Part shown: positions 9,781-18,252 of the stretch, piece by piece
Layout: every line of letters starts with the position of its first letter
Position numbering within the stretch: the stretch's first letter is position 1
Assembly (NCBI GenBank): GCA_012976225.1
Contig: JAAVVG010000056.1
Span: forward strand, 1-23,301
Length of the DNA stretch: 23,301 bases
From: Golubevia sp. BC0850
Taxonomy: Eukaryota > Basidiomycota > Exobasidiomycetes > Golubeviales > Golubeviaceae
Direction: 5' to 3'
Notes under the pieces: model-generated
Told to the model about the DNA's origin: nothing
What the model saw: only the letters and a program-made list of their open reading frames with translations
Database searches by the model: none
Program-made: the position numbers and the translations under genes

Positions 9781-10250
9781 GATGTTCATGACTTTGAGGA
9801 TGGTGGCGGGAAGAGAGAACGAAGAACTAACTGCATGAGTTCTTTTGATGCTCACACGTTATGCCGTCTGACCTCCTTGCATCAGCTTTCCAGATCAACA
9901 CTTCGAACATGTATGTATTTCTCGTAAACCGCTTTCAAGCTCACTTCTCACTGGGGTCGCGCGGGTTGCCCAGTCCGCGATTGAGGGCTACAGAATTGAA
10001 GCGACGGGTCGACCTTCGAACATTGAACAAGAGGTTTGACCTGGGAATGAGTTCACTTCAGTACTTCATCAGGGCTTGGACATTACCAGAATGAAAGAAA
10101 TACCAGGTTTCACAAAGTTGTCTCGACTCATTCAGACTTATGAGGGTGACAGTCTACCTCAATCGCGTCCCCCTGTTCAAGTGAAGGCAAGGCGTAACCT
10201 CAGATTGTCTGGCCTGATTATGAAACGGAGGTTACTTCCCTCCTGAGATC
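9781..10250. other. Upstream region of the repeat-protein gene
   Basis: No gene is supported. A 77-codon plus-strand frame at 9861-10094 matches nothing I know. A GGGGTCGC word near 9954 repeats the octamer found at both window ends. The region presumably holds upstream control sequences of the secreted repeat protein. Confidence 0.4.
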
Positions 10251-10265
10251 CCCTTTTAAAAAAAC

Positions 10266-10271
10266 TATAAA
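10266..10271 (+). promoter_or_regulatory. TATA box of the repeat-protein gene
   Basis: TATAAA lies 137 bases before the ATG. It is followed by a long C/T-rich tract (about 10300-10350), an arrangement typical of strongly expressed fungal genes. It is the clearest TATA box attached to a complete gene in this window. Confidence 0.7.
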
Positions 10272-10407
10272 GGGATCCAATTTCTACCTGGCCTTTCTAA
10301 ATTTCCTCACCCTCTCCTTTCTTCTTCTTCCTCACTTCAAATTTGTAGCTGGTCTACCTTCATTCTATTTTTCAATACCTCTTTTTCAGTCCATCAACTT
10401 ATTCAAA

Positions 10408-11286
10408 ATGCAATACTCCAAAACCCTCCTACTTTCTGCTGTTGGTTTGGCCGGACTGGTTTCCGCTGCCCCTGAGAAAAACTTCAACACTGTCAACGTT
10501 GTGAGTAAGAAGGTAGCTTCTTCTCTTTCCTTTTCTCCGCTAACACACATCTCCTACCTTTCCATCTCCTGTCAGGCCGATCTCGAGAAGTACTTCTCAA
10601 ACATCGATCCAAGTGTCATGCTCAAGCGCTCTCAGCCTGAGCAAGCCGACTTTGTCGATGTCAACAGCAAGAGGTCTCATCAAGATCTACTCGATCTAGA
10701 TGTAAACCTCGCAAAGCTCCTTAACTTAAACATCGACGTCAGTAAGAGAAGTAGTGGTTTGAATCTCGATTTAAATTTGGCCAAGATTCTCGGTTTAGAT
10801 GTTGATCTCACCAACAAAGGATTGAAGGTAGATGGCAAACTTGGAAAGTCAAGCCTCAACTTGGGTGTTAAAGCTAAGAGGGACCTCGATTTAGACGTGC
10901 AATTAGGAAAGCTTCTTAACCTTGACCTCAACGCTAAAAGAAGTCAGTCTTCTCATCAAGATCTTCTCGATTTAGATGTCCAGCTAGGAAGGCTTCTCAA
11001 CTTAGACGCTAACCTCAAGAGGTCTTTGTCGTTGGATTTGGATATCGGAAGGTTGTTGGGATTAAATGCTCAGCTCAACCAGAAAGGTTTAGATGTCAAC
11101 GGAAAGTTGGGAAAGTCAAAGATCAACCTAGACGTCAAAGCTAAAAGAGATTTGGAACTTGATTTAAACTTGGCTAAGCTACTTAATCTCGATCTTAACA
11201 TCAAGAGGAGTGAACCTACTAACGAAGATCTTTTCGAATTGGGAGCTAACCTCGGGAAGATCTTGAACTTGGACGTTAGAGTTTAA
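10408..11286 (+). CDS. Secreted Kex2-processed repeat protein (cysteine-free amphipathic peptides)
   Basis: Predicted secreted precursor of several peptides. The signal peptide MQYSKTLLLSAVGLAGLVSA ends in a VSA|AP cleavage site. Exons are 10408-10500 and 10576-11286 (267 residues); the 75-nt intron has GTGAGT, a CTAAC branch site and GTCAG. After it the protein is cut up by eight Lys-Arg pairs, the Kex2 (Golgi furin-like) signal, into nine peptides of about 15-44 residues. Three peptide types recur as A-B-C, A-B-C, A: A contains DLLDLDVQLGRLLNLD, B contains GLKVDGKLGKS, and C contains DLDLDVQLGKLLNLDL. Alternating Leu/Asp suggests amphipathic strands or helices. The spliced product has no cysteine. 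The layout recalls Ustilago Rep1 repellents, which coat aerial hyphae, but I see no clear sequence match. Cyclic-peptide precursors are less likely because tyrosine-bearing core peptides and UstY-like neighbours are absent. Role inferred: cell-surface or secreted peptide. Confidence 0.85.
   Translation: MQYSKTLLLSAVGLAGLVSAAPEKNFNTVNVVSKKVASSLSFSPLTHISYLSISCQADLEKYFSNIDPSVMLKRSQPEQADFVDVNSKRSHQDLLDLDVNLAKLLNLNIDVSKRSSGLNLDLNLAKILGLDVDLTNKGLKVDGKLGKSSLNLGVKAKRDLDLDVQLGKLLNLDLNAKRSQSSHQDLLDLDVQLGRLLNLDANLKRSLSLDLDIGRLLGLNAQLNQKGLDVNGKLGKSKINLDVKAKRDLELDLNLAKLLNLDLNIKRSEPTNEDLFELGANLGKILNLDVRV
10675..10941 (+). repeat. Coding tandem repeat unit 1 (peptides A-B-C)
   Basis: This is an 89-codon unit starting at SHQDLLDLD and ending at NLDLNAKR. 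It contains peptides of 25, 44 and 20 residues, each closed by Lys-Arg. Confidence 0.85.
10942..11208 (+). repeat. Coding tandem repeat unit 2 (peptides A'-B'-C')
   Basis: This is a second 89-codon unit, from SQSSHQDLLDLD to NLDLNIKR, with peptides of 27, 42 and 20 residues. The unit length equals unit 1 although two inner peptides differ by two residues in opposite directions. A further partial A-type peptide (11209-11283) ends the protein. Confidence 0.85.
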
Positions 11287-11287
11287 G

Positions 11288-11385
11288 GTGAGTTGATCTT
11301 CGGTCTTGTCGACGATGCCTGACGTCTTCATCGCTAGTATTTTCGAAGTTCTGACCCATCTCTCAATCTCTTTCTTCTCCCACAG
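11288..11385 (+). other. Probable 3' UTR intron of the repeat-protein gene
   Basis: A GTGAGT donor starts one base after the TAA stop. CTGAC near 11351 could be the branch site, and TTCTCCCACAG ends the 98-nt intron. The exon end AAG|GTGAGT is close to consensus. Spliced transcripts would have an exon junction right after the stop codon. Confidence 0.6.
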
Positions 11386-11672
11386 CCTTTCCTTCCACTC
11401 CTCTTCTCGATGTTTCCTATATAAGCCTGAACTTATTGAACAATTGTCACCTATTATGTCACCTCTTGTCACCCATTTGTAGTAGAGCCGTCATCTTTCG
11501 CTTGAATGAATTTGTTGCTTTTGAATCAATGTTTGATCCTCTTCGTTCAGATTCTTGGGCTACGAGAGCGGATTTGAACAAATCAGACAATAGCCAGTAC
11601 AAGTGATGGACTCTAAAGCAAGGCAAAAGAACTGTTTCTTTCTAGTGAAAATCGATACAAAGAGAGATCACA

Positions 11673-13360
11673 TCACTCGTCGCTCTTTTCGATTGGACTC
11701 TCTTTTCTGGAAGCCCATCCCATCCAGCTCTGTCGGATAGACGGATTGAGGCGAGAAGAGCAAGAGACAAAGGGTCTGATCAGCGAGATAACTCTCGGAG
11801 AAGTTTTTAAAAGACATCTCCTTTCAGCGCGCGCCGAACTCACCTCGTCATATAGAGCACTTGTGACTCCAAGCTGTTGCAGAGCTGCCCAAATGACGGC
11901 AGCAGACATTCCACTCCCGCAAGTCGCTGTCACAGCAGGTTCAGCAGCAGACGAAGCTTGCCTTAGCTTGTCGAGGGCTTCCATTCCTCCCACAGAATCC
12001 GAGATCGCCCTCCAAAGCTCTGTCTGATCTTTCAAGACAGTGTAGCTTTCTCCGTTCAGTCTTGGGTCTTTGGATTCAATCTGCTTGACTAGCGACGAGA
12101 ATGGTAGGGAAAGAGAGTTGGGAATGTGACCAGATGGCATTCCGGGTCGTGGTTCAGGAGCAGTTCCATCGAACCTGTTGGAAGTGAAAGAATGCGTTGA
12201 GTCAGTTTCCTGTAGTTTCTAGAAACAGGGAGCAACAGTACGCGTACAGTCATTCCAATCGCACCTTCCTTTAGGTCTTGCATCGAGCACTGTCTGACCT
12301 CTTGGTCCCATTCCTACGTTCGCTCTCATTTCTTCCCAAGAACGAATCAGGCCATCGCCTAGAGAAGGAGGTTGATATTCGGCAGCCTGAGCAAAGATGG
12401 AAATGGGGAACAGCTTGATCAACAAGAGCTCGACAGGACGATGTTGTGCTGTGAGCTCACCTCGACTCTCGAAGTAGAAGGACCTTCTTCAGTAGGAAGA
12501 CCAGCGTCGATCCAAGCAGGTAAGCCACCATTCAAGATTGATACGTGAGGGTGACCGAAGGCTAGAAAAGTGAAGGCTGTTCGAGGAGAGGAGAACAGAC
12601 TGATAAGGTGAAGCGGAGGACGTCAGAAGTCATACAAGGGGGATGAATAAAGAGACCCCGCTATATCAAACTTACCCAAGACTATCCTGCATGAGTTGAA
12701 GCCAAGAAACCGAGAAGATGGAAGCGAGGGAAGAGGGTCAGAGGGAACAGATAAGGAAAGCTCTCGAGCTAGAGCGTGACAAATATATCGAAGTAACGAG
12801 TCGTCACTTACATAGACTACAACATGAGTGTCTCTACTGATTCCATAGGACCCTGCTCAGGATTTTTTTTGCCGAGAAGGGCAGCATCAGCTCACCAGAA
12901 CAGCTCTTGGTCTGCCTTCCCGCAAAGCCTTTCTTTCTCTACAGCCTTCCAGAGGTTCTTCGCTTCACTCTTCTCCCTAGGGATCCCACAGGGAATAGGA
13001 CTCACCAGCAGCTTTGGCAAATACCTCTCCAGTAGGAGCCATGTGAGGAAGATTCCTTACTTCATCTCCTTTGGTTGCGACCTCATCTACATTCCAAAAC
13101 AAGCTTCCTTTGATCCTACGTTTCTCATGCTCCTCCTTCCCGACCCTGGACTTTGCGTCATTCGGCATAAACCAGGAAGCATCTAGTACCCTCGGAACTC
13201 GACATGAACCGGATAGAAGGCTATTAAGAGCTGAAGCTTCTATCAGGAGTGGAGGAGAAGTTGAAGAAGATTGGGAAGAACTCATGATGGATCTCGATGC
13301 TTTGAGGATTGAAGGTGTTGGAGTTGAGGCTCTTTTTAAACAATTCTGGTTGCCTAACAT
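11673..13360 (-). CDS. TUM1: 3-mercaptopyruvate/thiosulfate sulfurtransferase (two rhodanese domains)
   Basis: Moves sulfane sulfur from 3-mercaptopyruvate to acceptors through a cysteine persulfide. Yeast Tum1 feeds sulfur to tRNA thiolation via Uba4/Urm1. Exons on the minus strand: 13360-13006, 12852-12812, 12686-12676, 12599-12461, 12386-12265, 12174-11844, 11729-11673; 351 residues. The non-catalytic N-terminal rhodanese domain carries RVLDASWFMPND, DTHVVVYDSLGLFSSPR and ILNGGLPAWIDAGLP. The catalytic domain carries VLDARPKGRFDG, GHIPNSLSLPF and the loop TCGSGMSAAVIW with the active cysteine at about residue 308. The CGSG loop points to mercaptopyruvate rather than thiosulfate (CRKG) preference. 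It ends SWMGWASRKESPIEKS, as in the family. A second ATG (13285) would remove 25 basic residues that resemble a mitochondrial presequence, so two start sites could give two locations (inference). Exon 3 is only 11 nt. Convergent with the repeat-protein gene. Confidence 0.93.
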
Positions 13361-13567
13361 GTTTCTCAGTTGAGGACTTTTGAGGTTATCAAGCCCGTAG
13401 AATTCGGCTTCGCTGGTGGTTTTCGGTGGAGATTAGAAAGATCGCATTAAAGCCATCTCAAGCCATAAAAGAAAGACTTTCTTGCTCGTTTCTTCTTTTT
13501 CCATCATCGATAGTCGCATAATCCGTATATTCATTCCTCAACAGAGAAACCAAATCGAAGCATAGAC
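13361..13567. promoter_or_regulatory. Shared divergent promoter, sulfurtransferase and Ecm4-type transferase
   Basis: Only 207 bases separate the two start codons (or 282 from the inner sulfurtransferase ATG). Both products handle sulfur or thiol chemistry, so coupled control is plausible. No single element is convincing; a CATAAAAG stretch at about 13465 is the best TATA-like word. Confidence 0.55.
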
Positions 13568-14917
13568 ATGGCAACTCACAAAGTCTCGCAACAAGCTTCG
13601 GAAGATGGATCCTTCAAAAGGCAAGATGCTCAATTTCGTAACTTCATATCAAAGGATGGACCTCATCAACCCGAGAAAGGAAGGTCAGTATCGGTATAGA
13701 GGAAGGAAACAGACTTCAAACTTGGATGAGAAGGTTCTTGTTCTTGTCCTTGTCTCGTCCTTGTCTCGTCCTCACCCCTCCATTCAACTCAAGTATCTTC
13801 TCGGAGACATCCAGCTAACCTCTCCCATTAATCTCTGATATTTTTCTGCTCAGATACATCGTCTACGCTGGTTTGATCTGCCCTTGGGCCTCCAGAGTTC
13901 TTCACATCAGGTCTTTCAAACATCTGGAATCGATTCTCGACGTCGCTATCGTCGATTGGGAATTGACTCCTCAAGGCTGGACTTTCAACAGAAGAACCAA
14001 AGAAGCGACCGGAGATCCTCTGTTCAACTCGGATTTAATCAGAGAGATTTATCATAAAGACGACCCAACTTATGACAAACGCTACACCATCCCGGTTCTC
14101 TTCGACAAGAAGTTGAACAAGATCGTCTCCAATGAGAGCTCAGAGATCATCAGGATGCTGAACGAAGAGTTCGACCATCTCTTACCAGAAGGAGATAGTG
14201 CCAGAGGGGTCACCTTCTATCCCAAAGAGCTTAGAGAGGAGATAGATCGCATCAACGGTGAGTGGCTTACATTCACCCATCTTGAGCTTGACTTTAGCTA
14301 ATCGCCTTCTTCTTTGTCTTGCAATCCTCTAGAAATCACCTACCATGGATTGAATAACGGAGTGTACAAGACAGGTTTCGCCTCCTCTCAGGAAGTCTAC
14401 GAGGAAGAGTGTCAAAAGGTCTTCAAAACTCTGGATTTTCTAGAGAACTACCTGAATGAGAAACCTAGAGATTTCTTGATCAAAGGCTCCAAATCTCTCA
14501 CTGAAAGTGACGTCAGATTGTATGTCACTCTAATCCGATTCGGTGAGTTTGGCTCTCAAGTCGAAATGGGGTTGCTCACTCTCTTGAGTCTTACTAATCA
14601 ACCTCACATGAATTCTCGCAGATGCTGCCTATGTCACAATGTTCAGGTGCAATTTGACTTCAATCAGACATGGCTATCCAAATCTTCACAAATGGTTAAG
14701 GCGCATGTATTGGGATTACGAAGAATTTTCAAAGTGGTCAAACTTCGAGCACATCAAGAAGTGAGTTTCGCTTTCCTATTCACTCTTTCAAACTTGATCT
14801 CTTTTGCTGATGGTAAATCTTCTTACTACTGAACTTTACAGGGGCTACTCTCAAGCAAGTGGTGCTCCCACGGTTCCTTTGGGGCCTATCCCTGATATTC
14901 TAAAGAAAGACGCTTGA
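13568..14917 (+). CDS. ECM4: Glutathionyl-hydroquinone reductase (Ecm4 / Xi-class glutathione transferase)
   Basis: Reduces glutathionyl-hydroquinones, using glutathione and an active cysteine. Exons are 13568-13683, 13854-14257, 14333-14542, 14622-14760 and 14842-14917; 314 residues against about 320-370 in relatives. The thioredoxin-fold half has YAGLICPWASRVLHIRSFK with the catalytic cysteine at about 48 in the Xi-class CPWA motif, then DKRYTIPVLFDKK and SNESSEIIRMLNEEF (glutathione site). The helical C-terminal half has EITYHGLNNGVYKTGFA, ESDVRLYVTLIRFDAAYV and the Xi hallmark RHGYPNLHKWLRRMYWD. Introns are 170, 75, 79 and 81 nt. The first residues after the start, FRNFISKDG, fit the usual entry to the domain. 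Divergent from the sulfurtransferase; convergent with the transporter. Confidence 0.93.
13748..13769 (+). repeat. Short tandem repeat in intron 1 of the Ecm4-type gene
   Basis: The 11-base unit CCTTGTCTCGT occurs twice in a row and is preceded by related TTGTTCTTGT. It lies wholly inside the 170-nt intron. Confidence 0.6.
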
Positions 14918-15308
14918 AGCCTTTCCATCTCTCTCGCTTCTGACTGTAAACTTACGTGCCAAAGCTGCAATCCTACTTCTTGATCGATCCAGGTGCTCAA
15001 GTGAGGGGTAAAGACATTTGCGTATTGAAGAAAACAAGAGTGTCGACAGACGATCACTGGGGAAGACCAGATGAAGACTTCCTCTCGCTCTTTCGCTCTT
15101 CAACTTCGTTCAGATCAAACCTGATGCCAAATTCCACACTGCAGAATGAGACGTCTCGCTCACAACACTTGGGAATGAGAGAACAGGTTCTATTGCTGAG
15201 AGAGAAATTGCTAGAGATCAGAGGGATATAAACAAACAAGGACAGATAGAATGACGAAACTGATTGACAAGTGGGTCTGAAAGATCGAGAAAATTAAATT
15301 CTCGAAGA
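14918..15308. other. Convergent intergenic region
   Basis: This is the space between the stop codons of two genes that face each other. It should hold both 3' UTRs and terminators. Short frames exist on both strands, but none has a recognisable domain. Confidence 0.5.
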
Positions 15309-17812
15309 TTAAGCTCCTTTCTCGCCTTTCTCCTTTTCTCGGTTCGCCATGGTTGTCGCTCTTCTTCCGTCTCGCTGTGTTCTCTCGTGAGACAAACTCT
15401 GAGCGAACGGAGATTTCGCTCTGATCTCTGGTCCCTTGAAGTAGACAACGTAGAGCGGAGCTACGACGAGAAGAGCTAGGAAGCCGAGTAAAGTGGAAGC
15501 CCAGTTGACGGACATCGGTCCTAGATTCTTGTAGAGTGGCGTTGAGTAGAGAGCAGCAATTCCAGCGAGGAAATCTCGAGCGAGAGCGTTTCCTCCAGTT
15601 CTGTAGGTAGAAAGTAGGAATGAAGGGAAGGAGAGAAAAGGAAAGAGTCATTCACTCATTCAAACCACTATGACTTGGAAAAAAGAGAGCAAACTCACGC
15701 GCTAGCCGCATATTCTCCATAAGCAGCCACTGAAAGAAGGTGGAGAGTGACAAGAAAGAGTCGTCATACGAGAAGGTCAGTAAGATGCAGCGGTGGCAAG
15801 AGTCAATCTTTACTTTTCGCAACTCACCCATGTAGTCGATCGTAGCGAAGCTGGTTGAAGAAGAAAAGTGATTGGAGAAGGTCAGGGACAAGACGCACAT
15901 TATTTGAGAACGAATTTAGACTCGGAAAAGCTTCTTTCGTACTCACTAGATGGCGTAATTGGCGATCGCAATCCATGTCGCAAAGAACATAGGAGCGATC
16001 CAATGAGTCTGTGGCGCACCAATACTACTCCAGGCGAATCCAAATAGTCCTGAGATTAGGAAGAGGAACGGAAGATGAGCAAGAGAGCAAGCGGTGGAGC
16101 TCATGGCGGGGGTCCTTCGACTCTCGCTTCGGCTTGTCTAGTTCACTTACCTAGAGGTTCCAGAGGACATAAGAAGAGAAGCCACCAGAGACGAGCTTCG
16201 GGAGATACTGCCTCTGGCCCCTTCCTCGCTCTGATCTTCTTGAACTTCAAGATCGGATAGATGAAAGAAGCATAAGCTAGGAAGTAGCCCAGAACGATAG
16301 AGCAGAAAGCCAATCCAGTTGCGATCGTTCCGAAATCCCATAAAGCGAAGACTGGATTGAACCCCTCGAGGAAAGTGAAAATGAGAGCGTCTGGAAATGA
16401 GAAGGAGGAAGAGGTCAGAACTCAAGATCAGGTGTAAATGAGATCCCTCGACTTTTAACCTTACCTGAGAACCCGGATAGAAGCGACAAGAACAAGACAA
16501 TAGGCTCCTTGACGAACATGATGAAAGGTCTAGCCCAGGTGACACCGATTTCATGCATCGAGAATCTGTTCTCTTTCAATTCGTTAGGTCCGTAGATATT
16601 GGTTTCTCCAGCTGCTCTTCTTCTTTTGGCTACCCTGTCCAAGATGATTGTACTACGAGTTTCAGGGACCAAGAAGATGTGGGCTATGAGAGAGAAAGGA
16701 AGAAACGAGGCGAAGAAGAGGTCACAGATCAGGGGGTCAGCTTTCTCTCAGATTTCTCTCCCGCTCTTCTTCCACTTACCAATCTGAACCACTCCACCAA
16801 AAATCAACTGAATCCAAAAGATCCATTGTAGAGAAAGGTAACGTTGAATGAAAGCTCCGACAATTGGACCTACTGTCGTTCCGCCCACAGATGAAAGAAC
16901 TACGAAAGCCAAAGGGAATTGTTGATCATCTGGCTCCCACATATCTGCGACCATTCCAAGTGTGACTGATCCTCCTGCAGAACTAAGACCTCCGAGGAAA
17001 CGACAGACTACGATAGTGGCGTAGTTGGGAGCAAGAGCACATGGAATTTGCCAGATATTGACTAGAAGTTGAGAAAGTTGAAGAGTAGGCCACCTTCCAA
17101 GCTCTTCTGACCAAGGAGCCCAAAGTTCAGAACCGAAAGCGTAAGCCACTAGATAAGTCATTTGAGGAACTCTGGCAGCTGAAGAAGGGAGGAGGAGAAA
17201 GGTGTCAGTCGAGAGCAGAAGAAGACTGCATGCGTAATGACTCTCACCTTGTTCTGAGACGTTGTACTGTTCTGCGATCTTAGTGACTGCATTGGGATAG
17301 ACTGAAGTGTTGAAGTTGAGAGAAACTTGAACTGCAAAGATGACTGAAAGGATGGTCCACTTCTTCCAAGTCTTCAGTTGGGAAAGATTAATCAGGGGTG
17401 TGAGCTTCATCTCCTTCAAACGCATCCTTCTACTTTCCACTATTCGAAGTTAAACTATAGAGTTCCATACCTCCAATCATCAGTTCCGGTTCCCAGCTAC
17501 GAAGTCTGAACTTACAGGATATGAGAAGCCCAGCTCCTCCCAAGCATCATCCTCCCTCAGTTGAATCTTGCCATCTTTCCTTTCCGATTTCCTGTCTTCC
17601 AAAGGAATCAAATCACCGTTCACATCATGTGTTTCAGTTGCAGTCGGTTCTTCTGGAGGACCTGGGATTCCTCCTTTCTTTTCATCATCTGGTGGAGGTG
17701 CTTCTGAGGAGCTCCCCTCTTTGGTGTTCTTCGGATTTGAATTGGAGCTGATAGATTGGGTATCAGAGCTTGTGGGAGATTGGTTCCTCTCAGCTGGATA
17801 GGACCCCGACAT
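15309..17812 (-). CDS. MFS transporter, drug/H+ antiporter (DHA1) type
   Basis: Plasma-membrane proton antiporter family that exports drugs, polyamines or other small molecules; the substrate is unknown. Exons on the minus strand: 17812-17516, 17371-17248, 17178-16780, 16683-16465, 16390-16151, 16049-15947, 15850-15828, 15729-15699, 15600-15309; 575 residues. About 97 Ser/Pro/Glu-rich cytosolic residues precede helix 1, entered by GFSYP|TWKKWTILSVIF across intron 1. The loop after helix 2 reads APWSEELGRWP, where relatives usually have GRRP. Helices 4-6 include GGLSSAGGSVTLGMVADMW and SSVGGTTVGPIVGAFIQ. The central loop carries LVPETRSTIILDRVAKRRR. The second half has FTFLEGFNPVFALWDFGTI and ATGGNALARDFLAG, and ends in a hydrophilic Lys/Glu tail. 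Exons 7 and 8 are only 23 and 31 nt. Family certain; exact subclass less so. Confidence 0.9.
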
Positions 17813-18252
17813 CCTGGGTAATTGATGCTTGATGTGTTTGAAGAAAAGAGAGGGGGGTGGGGGAGTGGAAGAAGTTAAGATACGTCCCTTCCCCTTTTGA
17901 AGGAAGGTCGTGGCCACGATCGGATCACACGATTTGATTTAGGGCAGTAATTGATGACGTTCTTTGTGATGATTGCGGTTGGGAGTTCACTAGGGTCCAC
18001 AGCTAAAACTTGCCTTCTCCACCTGCGGTACGCTCCGAAAAGCCGCCTCTCGCCATCTCCATCTCCATCCTCTTTTTAGAGCATTTCGGACCTTGCTTCC
18101 CAATCCACTTGTTTTCTTGGCTTTCGCCCTTGGCAACTGTACTTCAGAAATCAGAATATCAGATCTCAGAATGGTGAGAGAAGTTGACCGCAGTACAGTA
18201 CATAAATCGAGCCAATGTTCATTCTTGATGAAATGTACACTTCCTCTTCTAA
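17813..18252 (-). promoter_or_regulatory. Spacer between TGS1 and the transporter
   Basis: These 440 bases lie after the TGS1 stop and before the transporter start, both on the minus strand. They should contain the TGS1 terminator and the transporter promoter. No convincing TATA box or gene was found. A 103-codon minus frame at 18301-17990 runs out of the end of TGS1 in another frame and looks like chance. Confidence 0.45.

Noticed and set aside
10408-11286. Dikaritin-type cyclic peptide (RiPP) precursor
   Set aside because: The Lys-Arg repeats fit, but the repeated peptides lack tyrosine and the neighbourhood has no UstY-like (DUF3328) or tyrosinase gene.
11673-17812. Detoxification or secondary-metabolite cluster (sulfurtransferase, glutathione transferase, MFS transporter)
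   Set aside because: No backbone synthase, oxidase or pathway regulator is present, and the three genes are common singletons. Adjacency alone is weak evidence.
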